The notes below the pieces were generated by a model. The model searched no databases, was not told the origin of the DNA, and saw only the letters and a list, made by a program, of their open reading frames with translations. DNA of 64,000 nucleotides from Mesorhizobium sp. B2-4-15 (lineage in GTDB: Bacteria > Pseudomonadota > Alphaproteobacteria > Rhizobiales > Rhizobiaceae): the NCBI RefSeq assembly GCF_006658505.1, contig NZ_VFUZ01000021.1, positions 1-64,000 on the forward strand, in the 5' to 3' direction. Shown one piece after another: positions 26,583-34,869 of this stretch; position 1 is the stretch's first letter, and every line of letters starts with the position of its first letter. The translations under genes and the position numbers were made by a program.

Positions 26583-27221
26583 ATGCTCTCGCACGACCGC
26601 GTCTGGGCCGCCATCGATGCTCTTGCCGAGCGCTATTCGCTTTCGGCTTCGGGCCTGGCAAGGCGCGCCGGGCTCGATTCGACGGCCTTCAACAAGTCTA
26701 AACGTCTGTCCTCCGATGGCCGGCCGCGCTGGCCTTCGACCGAGTCGCTCGCCAAGATCATCGAGGCGACAGGTGCTTCGCTCGACGAATTCACCGGACT
26801 GATCGAAGGCCGCATTGCCGCCGCGCCCACGCGCAGGCGCTCCGTGCCGTTGCTTGGTTTCGCCCAGGCCGGCGCCGGCGGCTTCTTCGACGATGCCGGC
26901 TTTCCAGCGGGGCAGGGCTGGGATCTGGTCGAACTGCCGGCGCAGTCGACCGAAAGCTCCTATGCGCTGCAGGTGCAGGGCGATTCCATGCTGCCGCTCT
27001 ACCGCAACGGCGACGTCCTCATCGTCGAGCCAGGCGCGGCCACCCGCAAGGGCGATCGCGTCGTCGTCAAGACCACGGCCGGCGAGGTGATGGCCAAGGT
27101 GCTCGAGCGCCAGACCGTCAAGTCGATTTCATTGGTCTCCCTCAATCCCGATCACCCGGACCGCGACATTCCCATGCGCGATGTCGAGTGGGTGGCGCGG
27201 ATTGTCTGGGCAAGTCAGTAG
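26583..27221 (+). CDS. Helix-turn-helix regulator with S24 (LexA-like) peptidase domain
   Basis: This 212-residue protein joins an N-terminal XRE-type DNA-binding domain (about 1-75) to a C-terminal S24 peptidase/LexA fold. The nucleophile serine lies in VQGDSMLPLYRNGD and the lysine in RVVVKTTAGEV. This is the architecture of phage-type repressors that self-cleave with RecA, although many chromosomal copies regulate without induction. It starts 78 bases after the outer inverted-repeat element, which may have displaced its upstream region. The downstream nuclease-like gene begins nine bases after its stop. Confidence 0.88.
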   Translation: MLSHDRVWAAIDALAERYSLSASGLARRAGLDSTAFNKSKRLSSDGRPRWPSTESLAKIIEATGASLDEFTGLIEGRIAAAPTRRRSVPLLGFAQAGAGGFFDDAGFPAGQGWDLVELPAQSTESSYALQVQGDSMLPLYRNGDVLIVEPGAATRKGDRVVVKTTAGEVMAKVLERQTVKSISLVSLNPDHPDRDIPMRDVEWVARIVWASQ

Positions 27222-27230
27222 GCCGGACTG

Positions 27231-28094
27231 GTGCGGCTCCCTCATCTCGCTTTGGCGGTTCTTATGGTCCCGGTGATGGCGGCCCTGGTCGTTGCCGGCG
27301 GCCATAAGCTGAAAGGCGGCGAAAGCGCGGTCACAGTGGATCGGATCGATCCTGGCGCCGACACGATCTCTGAGACCAGCACGGACACAATGCCTGAGGA
27401 ACCGGCGACATCAGCCATTCCCGCGCCCACCGCCGCCGCTCAGCCGCCAAAGCCGGCGGCGCATTCGCGGGCGATCGACCCCGAAATTGTCGCGCCGCCG
27501 GAACTGCCGACCGGAGAGCTTGAGCGGGTCGAGCCGCGCCAGCCCTTGAGCAAGCTGGCGCTCGCCATGCCGCCCAAGCCGAAGATGCCTGACGACTGGA
27601 ACGGCACGAAGCTGTTCCAGCCGGTCGCGCCGGCCGCCGGGCTGATCGAGGCGAAAGGCTATTCAGTCGCGGTTTCCGGTATCGATGTGGTCCAGCAGGA
27701 CGAGACTTGCACCAGCGACGGCAAATCCTGGCCGTGCGGCATCCGTGCCCGCACGGCGTTCCGCGCCTTCCTGCGCGGCCGCGCTGTGGTTTGCCTGGTG
27801 CCGCCTGAAGGCGGACGCGACCGGATCGCGGCGGAATGCCGGATCGGCAAGCAGGATGTCGGTCAATGGCTGGTCGAAAACGGCTGGGCGCGCGCCGCAA
27901 AAGGCGGACCCTATGTCGATGCCGGCGAAAAGGCGCGCAGCAAGAGGAAGGGTATCTTCGGATCGGCGCCGAACCTTGCCGGCATGCCGGCGGAGCCCGC
28001 CGCGTCGGCCCCGGCGCCTCAGGCGCCGGGCTCGATCCTGGAAGAGGACGGTGGGGTCCTCAAACCAGCTGGCCAGCCAACGCCTTCTGAATGA
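27231..28094 (+). CDS. Thermonuclease-family (SNase-like) protein with signal/anchor segment
   Basis: This 287-residue protein starts with GTG and has an N-terminal hydrophobic segment (signal or anchor) and a Pro/Ala/Glu-rich linker. A staphylococcal-nuclease-like domain covers about residues 140-250, recognised from AECRIGKQDVGQWLVENGWARA. The canonical catalytic arginine/glutamate residues are not clearly all present, so activity is doubtful. Its last 35 bases overlap the end of lysK on the other strand, a convergent overlap. It is probably co-transcribed with the S24 regulator. Confidence 0.8.
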   Translation: MRLPHLALAVLMVPVMAALVVAGGHKLKGGESAVTVDRIDPGADTISETSTDTMPEEPATSAIPAPTAAAQPPKPAAHSRAIDPEIVAPPELPTGELERVEPRQPLSKLALAMPPKPKMPDDWNGTKLFQPVAPAAGLIEAKGYSVAVSGIDVVQQDETCTSDGKSWPCGIRARTAFRAFLRGRAVVCLVPPEGGRDRIAAECRIGKQDVGQWLVENGWARAAKGGPYVDAGEKARSKRKGIFGSAPNLAGMPAEPAASAPAPQAPGSILEEDGGVLKPAGQPTPSE

Positions 28095-29706
28095 GCGCGC
28101 GGGTCTCGGCGACGCCGTAGAGCGCGGCGAACGACCCGAAGCGCGGGCCGCGTTCCTGGCCGATGAGTACCTGGTAGATCATCTGGAAGAAGGCACCCGA
28201 AACGCCGGGGCCGCCTTCCGGGCTCTGCTTGGAGTGATCCTGATAGCGTTCGATCTTGCGCGCAACGTTGAGCGAGGCGTTTTGGATCGCTTCGCCGCTG
28301 GCGTCCGCCGGCAGCGCGCCAAGTGCCGCTTCCAGGGCCTCCAGCGCCTCGCGCTCGACATCGTCGGCGGCGCGAAAAGTCTTCGTCGGCTTCACGAAAT
28401 CGTCGAAGTAGCGGATCGCATAACCCGTCAGCCTGTCGAGTTCGGGATGGGTCGCCGGCGTCACGCCCGGCACATGGCGCGAGATGAAACCCCACAGCAC
28501 GCCCTTGCTCTGGGCATTGGAGGCGCTGACCAGGTTGAGCAGCAGCGAGAACGGCACCGGCATTTCGATGGCGGGCGGGTTGCCGTCATGCATGTGCCAG
28601 ACCGGATTGCCCAGCCGTTCCTTCCAGTCCTGCCGCCGATAGGCGGCCAGGAAGGTGTAATATTCGTCCACCGCCCTCGGAATGACGTCGAAATAGAGCT
28701 TCTTCGCCTGCCGCGGCCGCTGGTACATGTAGAGCCCAAGGCTCTCGGTCGGCGCATAGGTCAGCCACTCGTCGATGGTCAGGCCGTTGCCCTTGGACTT
28801 CGATATCTTCTGGCCGTTCTCGTCCAGGAACAATTCATAGACGAAATGCTCGGGCGCCCGTCCTCCCAGTATGTTGCAGATGCGGTCATAGACCACGGCA
28901 TTGGTCTGGTGGTCCTTGCCGAACATCTCGAAATCGACGCCGAGCGCTGCCCAGCGCATGCCGAAATCCGGCTTCCACTGCAGCTTCACCCTGCCGCCGG
29001 TGATCGAAAGCGTGGTTTCGGTGCCTTCATCGTCGAAGGTGATGGTGCCGGCCTTGGCGTCGACATGCTTCATGGGCACGTACAACACGCGGCCGCTCTT
29101 CGGTGAAATCGGCAGGAACGGACTGTAGGTCGCCTGCCGCTCCGGCCCGAGCGTCGGCAGCATCACGGCCATGATCTGGTCATAGCGTTCGGCGGCGCGC
29201 AGCAGCATCGCGTCGAAGCGGCCGGCCTTGTAGTATTGCGACGCGCTGGCGAATTCGTAATCGAAGCCGAACGTGTCCAGGAAGCGGCACAGCATCACGT
29301 TGTTGTGGTCGGCGAAGCTCGCATAGTCGCCGCCGAACGGATTCGGCACCGAAGACAGCGGCTTGTGCAGGTACGGCTCCAGCGCTGCGCGATCCGGCAC
29401 GTTGTCGGGTATCTTGCGCATGCCGTCCATGTCGTCGGAAAAGCAGAGCAGCTTGGTGGCGACCTTGTCCTGCGTCAGCACGCGGAAGGCATGGCGCACC
29501 ATCGAGGTGCGCGCCACTTCGCCGAACGTGCCGATATGCGGCAGGCCGGACGGGCCATAGCCGGTCTCGAACAGGATCGTTTCGGGAAAGTCGGCGCCTT
29601 TATAGCGCTCGATGATCTTTTTGGCTTCCTCGAACGGCCACGCCTTGCTCTCGGCCGCCGCCGCCAGCAGTTCGGGATTGAGATCGATGATGTTTGATCC
29701 CGCCAT
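28060..29706 (-). CDS. lysK: Class I lysyl-tRNA synthetase
   Basis: This 548-residue enzyme is a class I lysyl-tRNA synthetase, the archaeal/alphaproteobacterial type, not the class II LysS. The class I signatures are GLPHIGT at about residues 54-60 and KISKSKGN around 301-308. It charges tRNA-Lys and is normally essential where it is the only copy. It overlaps the 3' end of the convergent nuclease-like gene by 35 bases. The ATG start agrees with the usual N-terminus. Confidence 0.96.
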   Translation of the reverse strand: MAGSNIIDLNPELLAAAAESKAWPFEEAKKIIERYKGADFPETILFETGYGPSGLPHIGTFGEVARTSMVRHAFRVLTQDKVATKLLCFSDDMDGMRKIPDNVPDRAALEPYLHKPLSSVPNPFGGDYASFADHNNVMLCRFLDTFGFDYEFASASQYYKAGRFDAMLLRAAERYDQIMAVMLPTLGPERQATYSPFLPISPKSGRVLYVPMKHVDAKAGTITFDDEGTETTLSITGGRVKLQWKPDFGMRWAALGVDFEMFGKDHQTNAVVYDRICNILGGRAPEHFVYELFLDENGQKISKSKGNGLTIDEWLTYAPTESLGLYMYQRPRQAKKLYFDVIPRAVDEYYTFLAAYRRQDWKERLGNPVWHMHDGNPPAIEMPVPFSLLLNLVSASNAQSKGVLWGFISRHVPGVTPATHPELDRLTGYAIRYFDDFVKPTKTFRAADDVEREALEALEAALGALPADASGEAIQNASLNVARKIERYQDHSKQSPEGGPGVSGAFFQMIYQVLIGQERGPRFGSFAALYGVAETRALIQKALAGQLV

Positions 29707-29882
29707 GGTCCTGTTTTCCAGTTATTGCCGGCCCAGACAAATTCGAAGACGACGGGCCGGAGCAAGGGGTTTTCAAACCGGTCTCTAGGCGCGCGTGGCC
29801 GGAGCGTCAACGATTGCGGCGCTTTTTCCTTGCGGCCCTTGGCCTCCATTCCTACCTTCGGAGCCCGTTCAAGGAGCAAAGA

Positions 29883-30296
29883 ATGCCATCGCCGACCCCG
29901 CATGAGGCCCTGATCTACCTGATGGTCATCACCTCGGCCTCCGATCGTGACATGACCGACGTCGAACTGGCCAGGATCGGCGATGTTACCCGCTCATGGC
30001 CGGTGTTCGAGGACTTCAATCAGGACCGGCTGGTTTCCGTCGCCCAGACTTGTCAGAAGCTGTTGCATGAAAAGGGTGGTCTGGAGGGTGTCCTGGCCCA
30101 AATTGGCGAGGCCTTGCCGGAGCGCCTTCGCGACACGGCTTACGCCGCTGCTTTCGAAGTCGCCGCCATCGATCTCGAAATGCGGATGGAAGAGGTGCGG
30201 GTGCTGCAGCTGATCCGTCGTGAGCTCGATCTCGATACGCTGACCGTCGCGGCAATCGCCCGGGCGGCCAAGGCAAGGCTGCGAACGCTCACCTGA
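29883..30296 (+). CDS. TerB-like helical protein
   Basis: This 137-residue all-helical protein resembles the TerB/tellurite-resistance family, a set of small acidic proteins whose conserved acidic residues bind metal. Acidic stretches such as SASDRDMTDVELA and AAIDLEMRMEE are visible. No other Ter genes are nearby, so a link to tellurite resistance is not implied. An AAGGAG ribosome site precedes the chosen ATG, and a longer upstream frame was rejected. Confidence 0.78.
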   Translation: MPSPTPHEALIYLMVITSASDRDMTDVELARIGDVTRSWPVFEDFNQDRLVSVAQTCQKLLHEKGGLEGVLAQIGEALPERLRDTAYAAAFEVAAIDLEMRMEEVRVLQLIRRELDLDTLTVAAIARAAKARLRTLT

Positions 30297-30337
30297 CGGC
30301 AAGCATCACGGATCAGAAGAAGCTGACCGGGACCGGA

Positions 30338-31198
30338 TCAGAAAAAGCTGACCGGGAAATAGCGCAGGTAGAATTCGGCGAAGGTGCCTTTCATCGAAAT
30401 CTCCTGCAGCGCGTAATCGAGCGCTGCCGCCAGCGCCGGATTGTCAACCCGGGTGGCGATGGACATCCCCGTGCCCAGATATTCGGGAGCCAGATAGGGG
30501 CCGCCGGCAAAGCGGCAGCAACCGGCTGCGTCCGAACCGCCCAGCCAGAAGGCGAAGCGCATGCCGTCGCCGAAGGCGACGTCGATCTTGGCCGCCTTGA
30601 GATCGTTGTAGAGGTCTTCGGGCTTGTCGAACGGAACGATCTGAACGGTATCGAAATAGTCGCGCAGCATCCGTTCATGCGCCGAGCCTGCGAGCACGCC
30701 GACACGTTTGCTGCGCAGCTTGTCGAAGACCGGTTCCGAGAGGGCCTTGGTCTTCGGCGTGATGAAGCGTGCCGGAAACTGCAGATAGGACCGCGAGAAG
30801 GCGTATTTCGATCGCGATTCCGGTGTCGCGGCGATGCCGGCGATGATCGCTTCGCCTTCGCCTTTCTCGAGCGCCCCTTCGAGCTCGCCCCAGGGCAATG
30901 CCTGGATCTGGCATTTGTCGACGATGCCGAGTTCCGCGCAGATGGCGCGCGCCAGGTCGATGTGGAACCCGGACAGTTTTCCCGCGCCGTCGAGGAAATT
31001 GAAGGGCGGAAAATCCGTGGTCGTCAGGAACCGCAACCGTGGCAGGGCGGAAAGGTCCGGCTTGGGCAAGCGTTCCTTGGCGTCCCACAACACCGGCACC
31101 TGCGGCTCAGCCGCGCGCGCGCCGACAGCCCCGAGGCCCAATGGCAGCGCTGCGGTCAGCATCCATGCCAGGACCAGGAACCTCCATTGGAACGCCAC
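30338..31198 (-). CDS. Periplasmic amino-acid-type solute-binding protein
   Basis: This 286-residue protein has a signal peptide ending near GARAAEP and a family 3 solute-binding domain, recognised from FLTTTDFPPFNFLDGAGKLSGFHIDL and YAFSRSYLQFPARFI. Ligands are usually amino acids or opines. GGAG seven bases before GTG decides the start; the longer TTG reading was rejected. No permease or ATPase gene adjoins it, so it must work with a distant transporter or as part of a sensor. The quorum-sensing regulator is transcribed divergently. Confidence 0.82.
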   Translation of the reverse strand: MAFQWRFLVLAWMLTAALPLGLGAVGARAAEPQVPVLWDAKERLPKPDLSALPRLRFLTTTDFPPFNFLDGAGKLSGFHIDLARAICAELGIVDKCQIQALPWGELEGALEKGEGEAIIAGIAATPESRSKYAFSRSYLQFPARFITPKTKALSEPVFDKLRSKRVGVLAGSAHERMLRDYFDTVQIVPFDKPEDLYNDLKAAKIDVAFGDGMRFAFWLGGSDAAGCCRFAGGPYLAPEYLGTGMSIATRVDNPALAAALDYALQEISMKGTFAEFYLRYFPVSFF

Positions 31199-31324
31199 GA
31201 TAGAACTCCGCCGCACTCGTCTCGCGCCGGTTTTGGTACGAAAATGATACAGGCACAATGCTTTTTGATTTCAACGCGCCGATTTCAGGTTATGATTTGG
31301 CGTGTTTGCAAACAGCAGTGGCTG

Positions 31325-31343
31325 CCCTGGTGGGGGACCAGGG
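31325..31343. promoter_or_regulatory. Candidate lux-box-like dyad upstream of luxR
   Basis: CCCTGGT at 31325-31331 and ACCAGGG at 31337-31343 form a 19-base dyad with a five-base G spacer, about 115 bases before the luxR start. Its length fits LuxR-type operators. It is a sequence-only proposal and could equally be a chance dyad. Confidence 0.4.
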
Positions 31344-31456
31344 TCGAGAACCACAACCGGAAAACAGCGCTTTGCAATCCACGGTCGGTGGCGAAGTGCG
31401 GATAAGGCACACACCATCGGTCCCAATGCATGAGGCAACATGGGGTTGATGTTGCG

Positions 31457-32188
31457 ATGGGTCAGTTCGATCGGACGCTGGAATACATAGACCAACTGCA
31501 GCATGCCGGAACGGCGGCGGCGGTTTGCGAAAAGCTGTTAGGCATAACGTCGGATTTCGGTCTGACCGCGCTGATGGCCGGAACCGTTCCGCAGCCAGGT
31601 ACGCCGACCGGGCAGCAAAAGCAGCATGTGCTGCTGTGCGACTGGCCCGTTGAATGGCTGGAGCGCTATGTGGCGCGCAACTATGTCGATCACGATCCCG
31701 TGGTCAGCCACATGAAGCAGCTGCAGGCGCCGTTCCAATGGCGGGAAGCGGCCCAGGACATTCGCATCGACAAGAGCAGCGGCGAAGTGATGGGCGACGC
31801 CGGAGCTTTCAAGCTGCGCGATGGGCTGGCCTTCCCGCTGATTACGCTCGATGGCCAGATCGTCATGGTATCGCTGGGCGGCGAGGCCGTGGAACTGTCG
31901 GAGGCACAGTTCGGCCTGGTGTCATTGGTCTCGACCTATGCCGTTGGCCGCGCCATGCAACTCCACACCATGGCCGGCAAGACCATCGACCACATCGAAT
32001 TGACGCCGCGCGAGCGCGAATGCCTGCAATGGGCCGCCGTCGGCAAGTCCGAGTGGGAGATTTCGCAAATCCTCGGCATCTCCGAACACACGTCGGAGAA
32101 ACATCTTCTTAACGCCAAAAGCAAACTCGGTGCCGTCAACAGAGTTCAAGCTGTCGCCGAAGCGATAAGACGCGGCTACATTAGCTAG
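31457..32188 (+). CDS. LuxR-family quorum-sensing regulator
   Basis: This 243-residue protein has an N-terminal acyl-homoserine-lactone-binding domain, with the conserved tryptophan/tyrosine/aspartate pocket visible in CDWPVEWLERYVARNYVDHDPVV. A C-terminal LuxR helix-turn-helix follows (ELTPRERECLQWAAVGKSEW onward). It sits 96 bases before a luxI gene on the same strand. An ATG at 31430 would add nine residues; neither start has a strong ribosome site. The luxR-luxI-crotonase order matches, as I recall, the conserved mqsRIC locus of Mesorhizobium; that name is not verified here. Confidence 0.9.
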   Translation: MGQFDRTLEYIDQLQHAGTAAAVCEKLLGITSDFGLTALMAGTVPQPGTPTGQQKQHVLLCDWPVEWLERYVARNYVDHDPVVSHMKQLQAPFQWREAAQDIRIDKSSGEVMGDAGAFKLRDGLAFPLITLDGQIVMVSLGGEAVELSEAQFGLVSLVSTYAVGRAMQLHTMAGKTIDHIELTPRERECLQWAAVGKSEWEISQILGISEHTSEKHLLNAKSKLGAVNRVQAVAEAIRRGYIS

Positions 32189-32207
32189 GTCGGCCGTGCC
32201 GACCTAG
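32185..32207. promoter_or_regulatory. 23-base perfect palindrome between luxR and luxI
   Basis: Ten-base arms CTAGGTCGGC and GCCGACCTAG flank CGT. It begins on the luxR stop codon and ends 77 bases before luxI. No T run follows, so it is not a classic terminator. It could be a LuxR-type operator in front of luxI or a weak terminator hairpin. Confidence 0.5.
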
Positions 32208-32284
32208 AACTTCCCGCCTACGTGATCACGCAATTTTCTTGTTGAAGCACGGCCGTATCATCCTCTGAACACAGGAGACGGCAG

Positions 32285-32923
32285 ATGCTTTTTTGTCTTA
32301 CAACCCACGAGTTGATGGAACGTCCGGACCTTTGGGAGGCCGTCCATCGCCTGCGCTACAAGATATTTGTCGAGGAGATGGGGTGGGAGGACCTGCGGCG
32401 CCCGGACGGGTTCGAGGTCGATCAGTTCGATCATGACGAGGCGGTGCATCAGATCGTCATCATTGGCAACGAAGTCGCGGGCTATCAGCGGATGTTGCCG
32501 ACCACGCGGCCGCATCTGCTGACCTCGGTTTTGACCGATCTTTCCGAAGGAACGCCGCCATCGGGTCCCGACATCTGGGAGTTGACCCGTTATGCGGTGG
32601 CTCCTGGATTCCGCGATGGCCGTCGCGGCGTTTCGACCATCGGCACCGAATTGATAGCCGGATTCGTCGAATGGGGGTTGAAGCGCGGCGTCGACAAGGT
32701 GATCATCGAGTTCGAGCCGATGTGGGTCTTGCGCGCGTTGCAACTGCATTTCCTGGCGACGCCGCTGGGCTATCAGCGCACCTATGGCAATCAGCAGGTC
32801 GTGGCGACGCTGCTCACCTTCAATGAGCACACGCTGAACGTGGTGCGCTCGCGCCGCAACCATCATGCCCCGGTTCTTGCCAGGGGATATCCTGACATGT
32901 TCGGGCAAAGGAGGGCGTCATGA
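32285..32923 (+). CDS. Acyl-homoserine-lactone synthase (LuxI family)
   Basis: This 212-residue LuxI-type synthase carries the invariant residues of the family at the expected places: R24, F28, W34, D46 and D49, R69, E99 and R102. It joins S-adenosylmethionine to an acyl chain to make an acyl-homoserine-lactone signal. Its stop codon overlaps the start of a crotonase gene (ATGA), so both are coupled. The acyl group cannot be read from sequence, but the coupled crotonase suggests an unsaturated or otherwise modified chain. Confidence 0.95.
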   Translation: MLFCLTTHELMERPDLWEAVHRLRYKIFVEEMGWEDLRRPDGFEVDQFDHDEAVHQIVIIGNEVAGYQRMLPTTRPHLLTSVLTDLSEGTPPSGPDIWELTRYAVAPGFRDGRRGVSTIGTELIAGFVEWGLKRGVDKVIIEFEPMWVLRALQLHFLATPLGYQRTYGNQQVVATLLTFNEHTLNVVRSRRNHHAPVLARGYPDMFGQRRAS

Positions 32924-33684
32924 GATCGGAAACGGCCATGGACCTGCACCCGCAACCTGAACTGCGCAACCACACGCTGATCGTCACCGTGTCGTCGAAT
33001 GACGGCCGGCCCGTGCTCGACAGAAGGGCCTATGAAAGCCTCGCCAGGACGTTCCACGAAGCCGCCGACAATGACGAGGTGCGTGTCGTCGTGCTGCGTG
33101 GCCTGGCAGGCTGCTTCTGCCTCGGCGGCGACTTTTCCGAATTCCTCGACGCTACCAAGCATCAGAAGCTGATCGCCGCCGTCACCGACATGTTCCGCAC
33201 GCTGGCGACGTTTCCCAAGCCCATCCTGGCCTGCGTCGACGGCGACGCCGTCGGCGTCGGCTGCACCATCCTGTTCCATTGCGACATGGTGATCGCCTCG
33301 GGTGACAGCACATTCCGCGTGCCGTTCGTCGATTTCGGCCTTGTGCCGGATGCGGCGACCAGCATCCTGGCGCCACAGAAGCTTGGCTATGCCGGCGCGT
33401 TCCGCTTCTTCTGCCTCGGCGACACGCTTCATGCCGAGGACGCCAGGGCGCTTGGCCTCGTCGCCGAGATCGTGCCTGACGGCGTGGAGCAGGCGGTGCT
33501 TGGACGGGCAAGGCAACTCGCCAAGAAGCCGGTGGCTGCCTTGCTGCAGACGCGCGGCCTGCTCAAGGGCAACACCAACGCGCTGTGCGATCGCATCGAC
33601 CAGGAGATATCGCTGTTCCAGCAGGCGCTGCAGGATGACGCCACGCTGCGGCGCCTGCAGCGCATCGCCCGGCTCGCGGCTTGA
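32920..33684 (+). CDS. Crotonase-family protein coupled to luxI, isomerase-like active site
   Basis: This 254-residue crotonase has the oxyanion-hole segment CFCLGGDF. The two hydratase glutamates are replaced: the GGGCE position reads VGCT (T116) and the PEI position reads PFV (F136). An aspartate in LVPDAA (D144) sits where Delta3-Delta2 enoyl-CoA isomerases of the PaaG/ECI type keep their acid. The enzyme therefore looks more like a double-bond isomerase than a hydratase. Coupling to luxI suggests it shapes an unsaturated acyl chain for the signal. It may correspond to MqsC of Mesorhizobium. Confidence 0.85.
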   Translation: MRSETAMDLHPQPELRNHTLIVTVSSNDGRPVLDRRAYESLARTFHEAADNDEVRVVVLRGLAGCFCLGGDFSEFLDATKHQKLIAAVTDMFRTLATFPKPILACVDGDAVGVGCTILFHCDMVIASGDSTFRVPFVDFGLVPDAATSILAPQKLGYAGAFRFFCLGDTLHAEDARALGLVAEIVPDGVEQAVLGRARQLAKKPVAALLQTRGLLKGNTNALCDRIDQEISLFQQALQDDATLRRLQRIARLAA

Positions 33685-33740
33685 GCGATCGCGCCAGGAA
33701 ATTGCGCCGCGCAGACAAATATCCGCGCGGCGCGGAAGCG

Positions 33741-34649
33741 TCAGTCCTGTTTTCCAAGGAATGACGGTCCTTCGCCGATGATCTTCTTGTCTTCCTTGCC
33801 GACGACATCGAGATCACGCCCCTCATAGGGCAGGGACAGAAGGATGCGCCGCATTACCGCCAGCCGCGCGCGGCGCTTGTCGTTGGCGCGCACGATGATC
33901 CATGGCGCGAATTCCTTGTGGGTACGCTCTAACATGGTGTCGCGCGCCTTGGTGTAATCGTCCCATTTGGTGATGCCGGCAATGTCGATCGGCGAGAACT
34001 TCCAGTTCTTCAACGGACTATAGCGGCGATCGTGAAAACGCTCGAGCTGCGTTTCCCGACCGATATTCAGCCAGAACTTGAAGAAGTGGATGTCGTCATT
34101 GACAATCATCCGTTCGAAATGCGGTGTCTCGTCGAGAAACTTCTCGTGCTGTTCGGGCGTGCAGAACCCCATGACCGGCTCGACGCCGGCGCGGTTATAC
34201 CAGGAACGGTCGAAGGTGACGAATTCGCCCGATGTCGGGAAGTGGGCGACATAACGCTGGTAGTACCATTGCCCCAGCTCGGTCGGGGTTGGCTTGGTCA
34301 GCGCCACGTTGCGCGCCGTGCGCGGGTTGAGGTATTGGCGCACCACGAAGATCGTGCCGCCCTTGCCGGCAGCGTCACGGCCCTCGAACAGCGCCATCAC
34401 CCGCTTGCCGGTCGCCTGCAGCCATGCCTGCGCCTTGACCAGTTCGATCTGCAAGTTCTCGAGCGTCTGGTCATACTCGTCGCTTTTCATCTTCTTGGCA
34501 TAGGGGTAGCCGCCCGCGGTCAGCTTGTTGTCCTCAACCCAGGCCGGAAGCTCGGGATTCTCGATATCGAACTCCCGCTCCTCGCCCCCGATCCTGATTT
34601 TCAGCGGACCTGAAGTCGGCGCGGCGGAATCTTCCTTGGCTTTTTTCAT
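33741..34649 (-). CDS. ppk2: Polyphosphate kinase 2
   Basis: This 302-residue PPK2 has the Walker A motif EGRDAAGKGGT at about 89-99, the Walker B-like VTFDRSWYNRAG at about 144-155 and the arginine-rich lid. It transfers phosphate between polyphosphate and nucleoside di- or monophosphates. It is divergent from phoR, which places two phosphate-related genes around one intergenic region with a rhizobial palindrome. Confidence 0.95.
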   Translation of the reverse strand: MKKAKEDSAAPTSGPLKIRIGGEEREFDIENPELPAWVEDNKLTAGGYPYAKKMKSDEYDQTLENLQIELVKAQAWLQATGKRVMALFEGRDAAGKGGTIFVVRQYLNPRTARNVALTKPTPTELGQWYYQRYVAHFPTSGEFVTFDRSWYNRAGVEPVMGFCTPEQHEKFLDETPHFERMIVNDDIHFFKFWLNIGRETQLERFHDRRYSPLKNWKFSPIDIAGITKWDDYTKARDTMLERTHKEFAPWIIVRANDKRRARLAVMRRILLSLPYEGRDLDVVGKEDKKIIGEGPSFLGKQD

Positions 34650-34755
34650 CGAGACGAACCCTTTTAACCATCCGGACTCATGCTATTGGGAGCCACCACA
34701 GCGCCGCGCGTCCGTTTGGACGGGCAAAACACGCTGTAGCACTTTTGATTTTGCA

Positions 34756-34798
34756 CATGATCCTCTCCGAAAATCGATTCCCGATTTTCGGGATCATG
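34756..34798. repeat. Rhizobial CATGATCC palindrome between ppk2 and phoR
   Basis: Outer arms CATGATCC / GGATCATG and inner arms CCGAAAATCG / CGATTTTCGG form a long interrupted hairpin. This is a repeat class common between rhizobial genes. It lies in the divergent ppk2/phoR region, upstream of both genes. Confidence 0.7.
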
Positions 34799-34869
34799 CG
34801 CGGGAGCGGTCCGGCGGAAGTTTCCGCCACCGGCCGGTGGGAAGGCATGGGACGCGGGCGTGCGAGCGA

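Noticed and set aside
30338..31258. TTG start at 31258 for the solute-binding protein
   Set aside because: A GTG at 31198 has GGAG seven bases upstream and gives a normal signal peptide.
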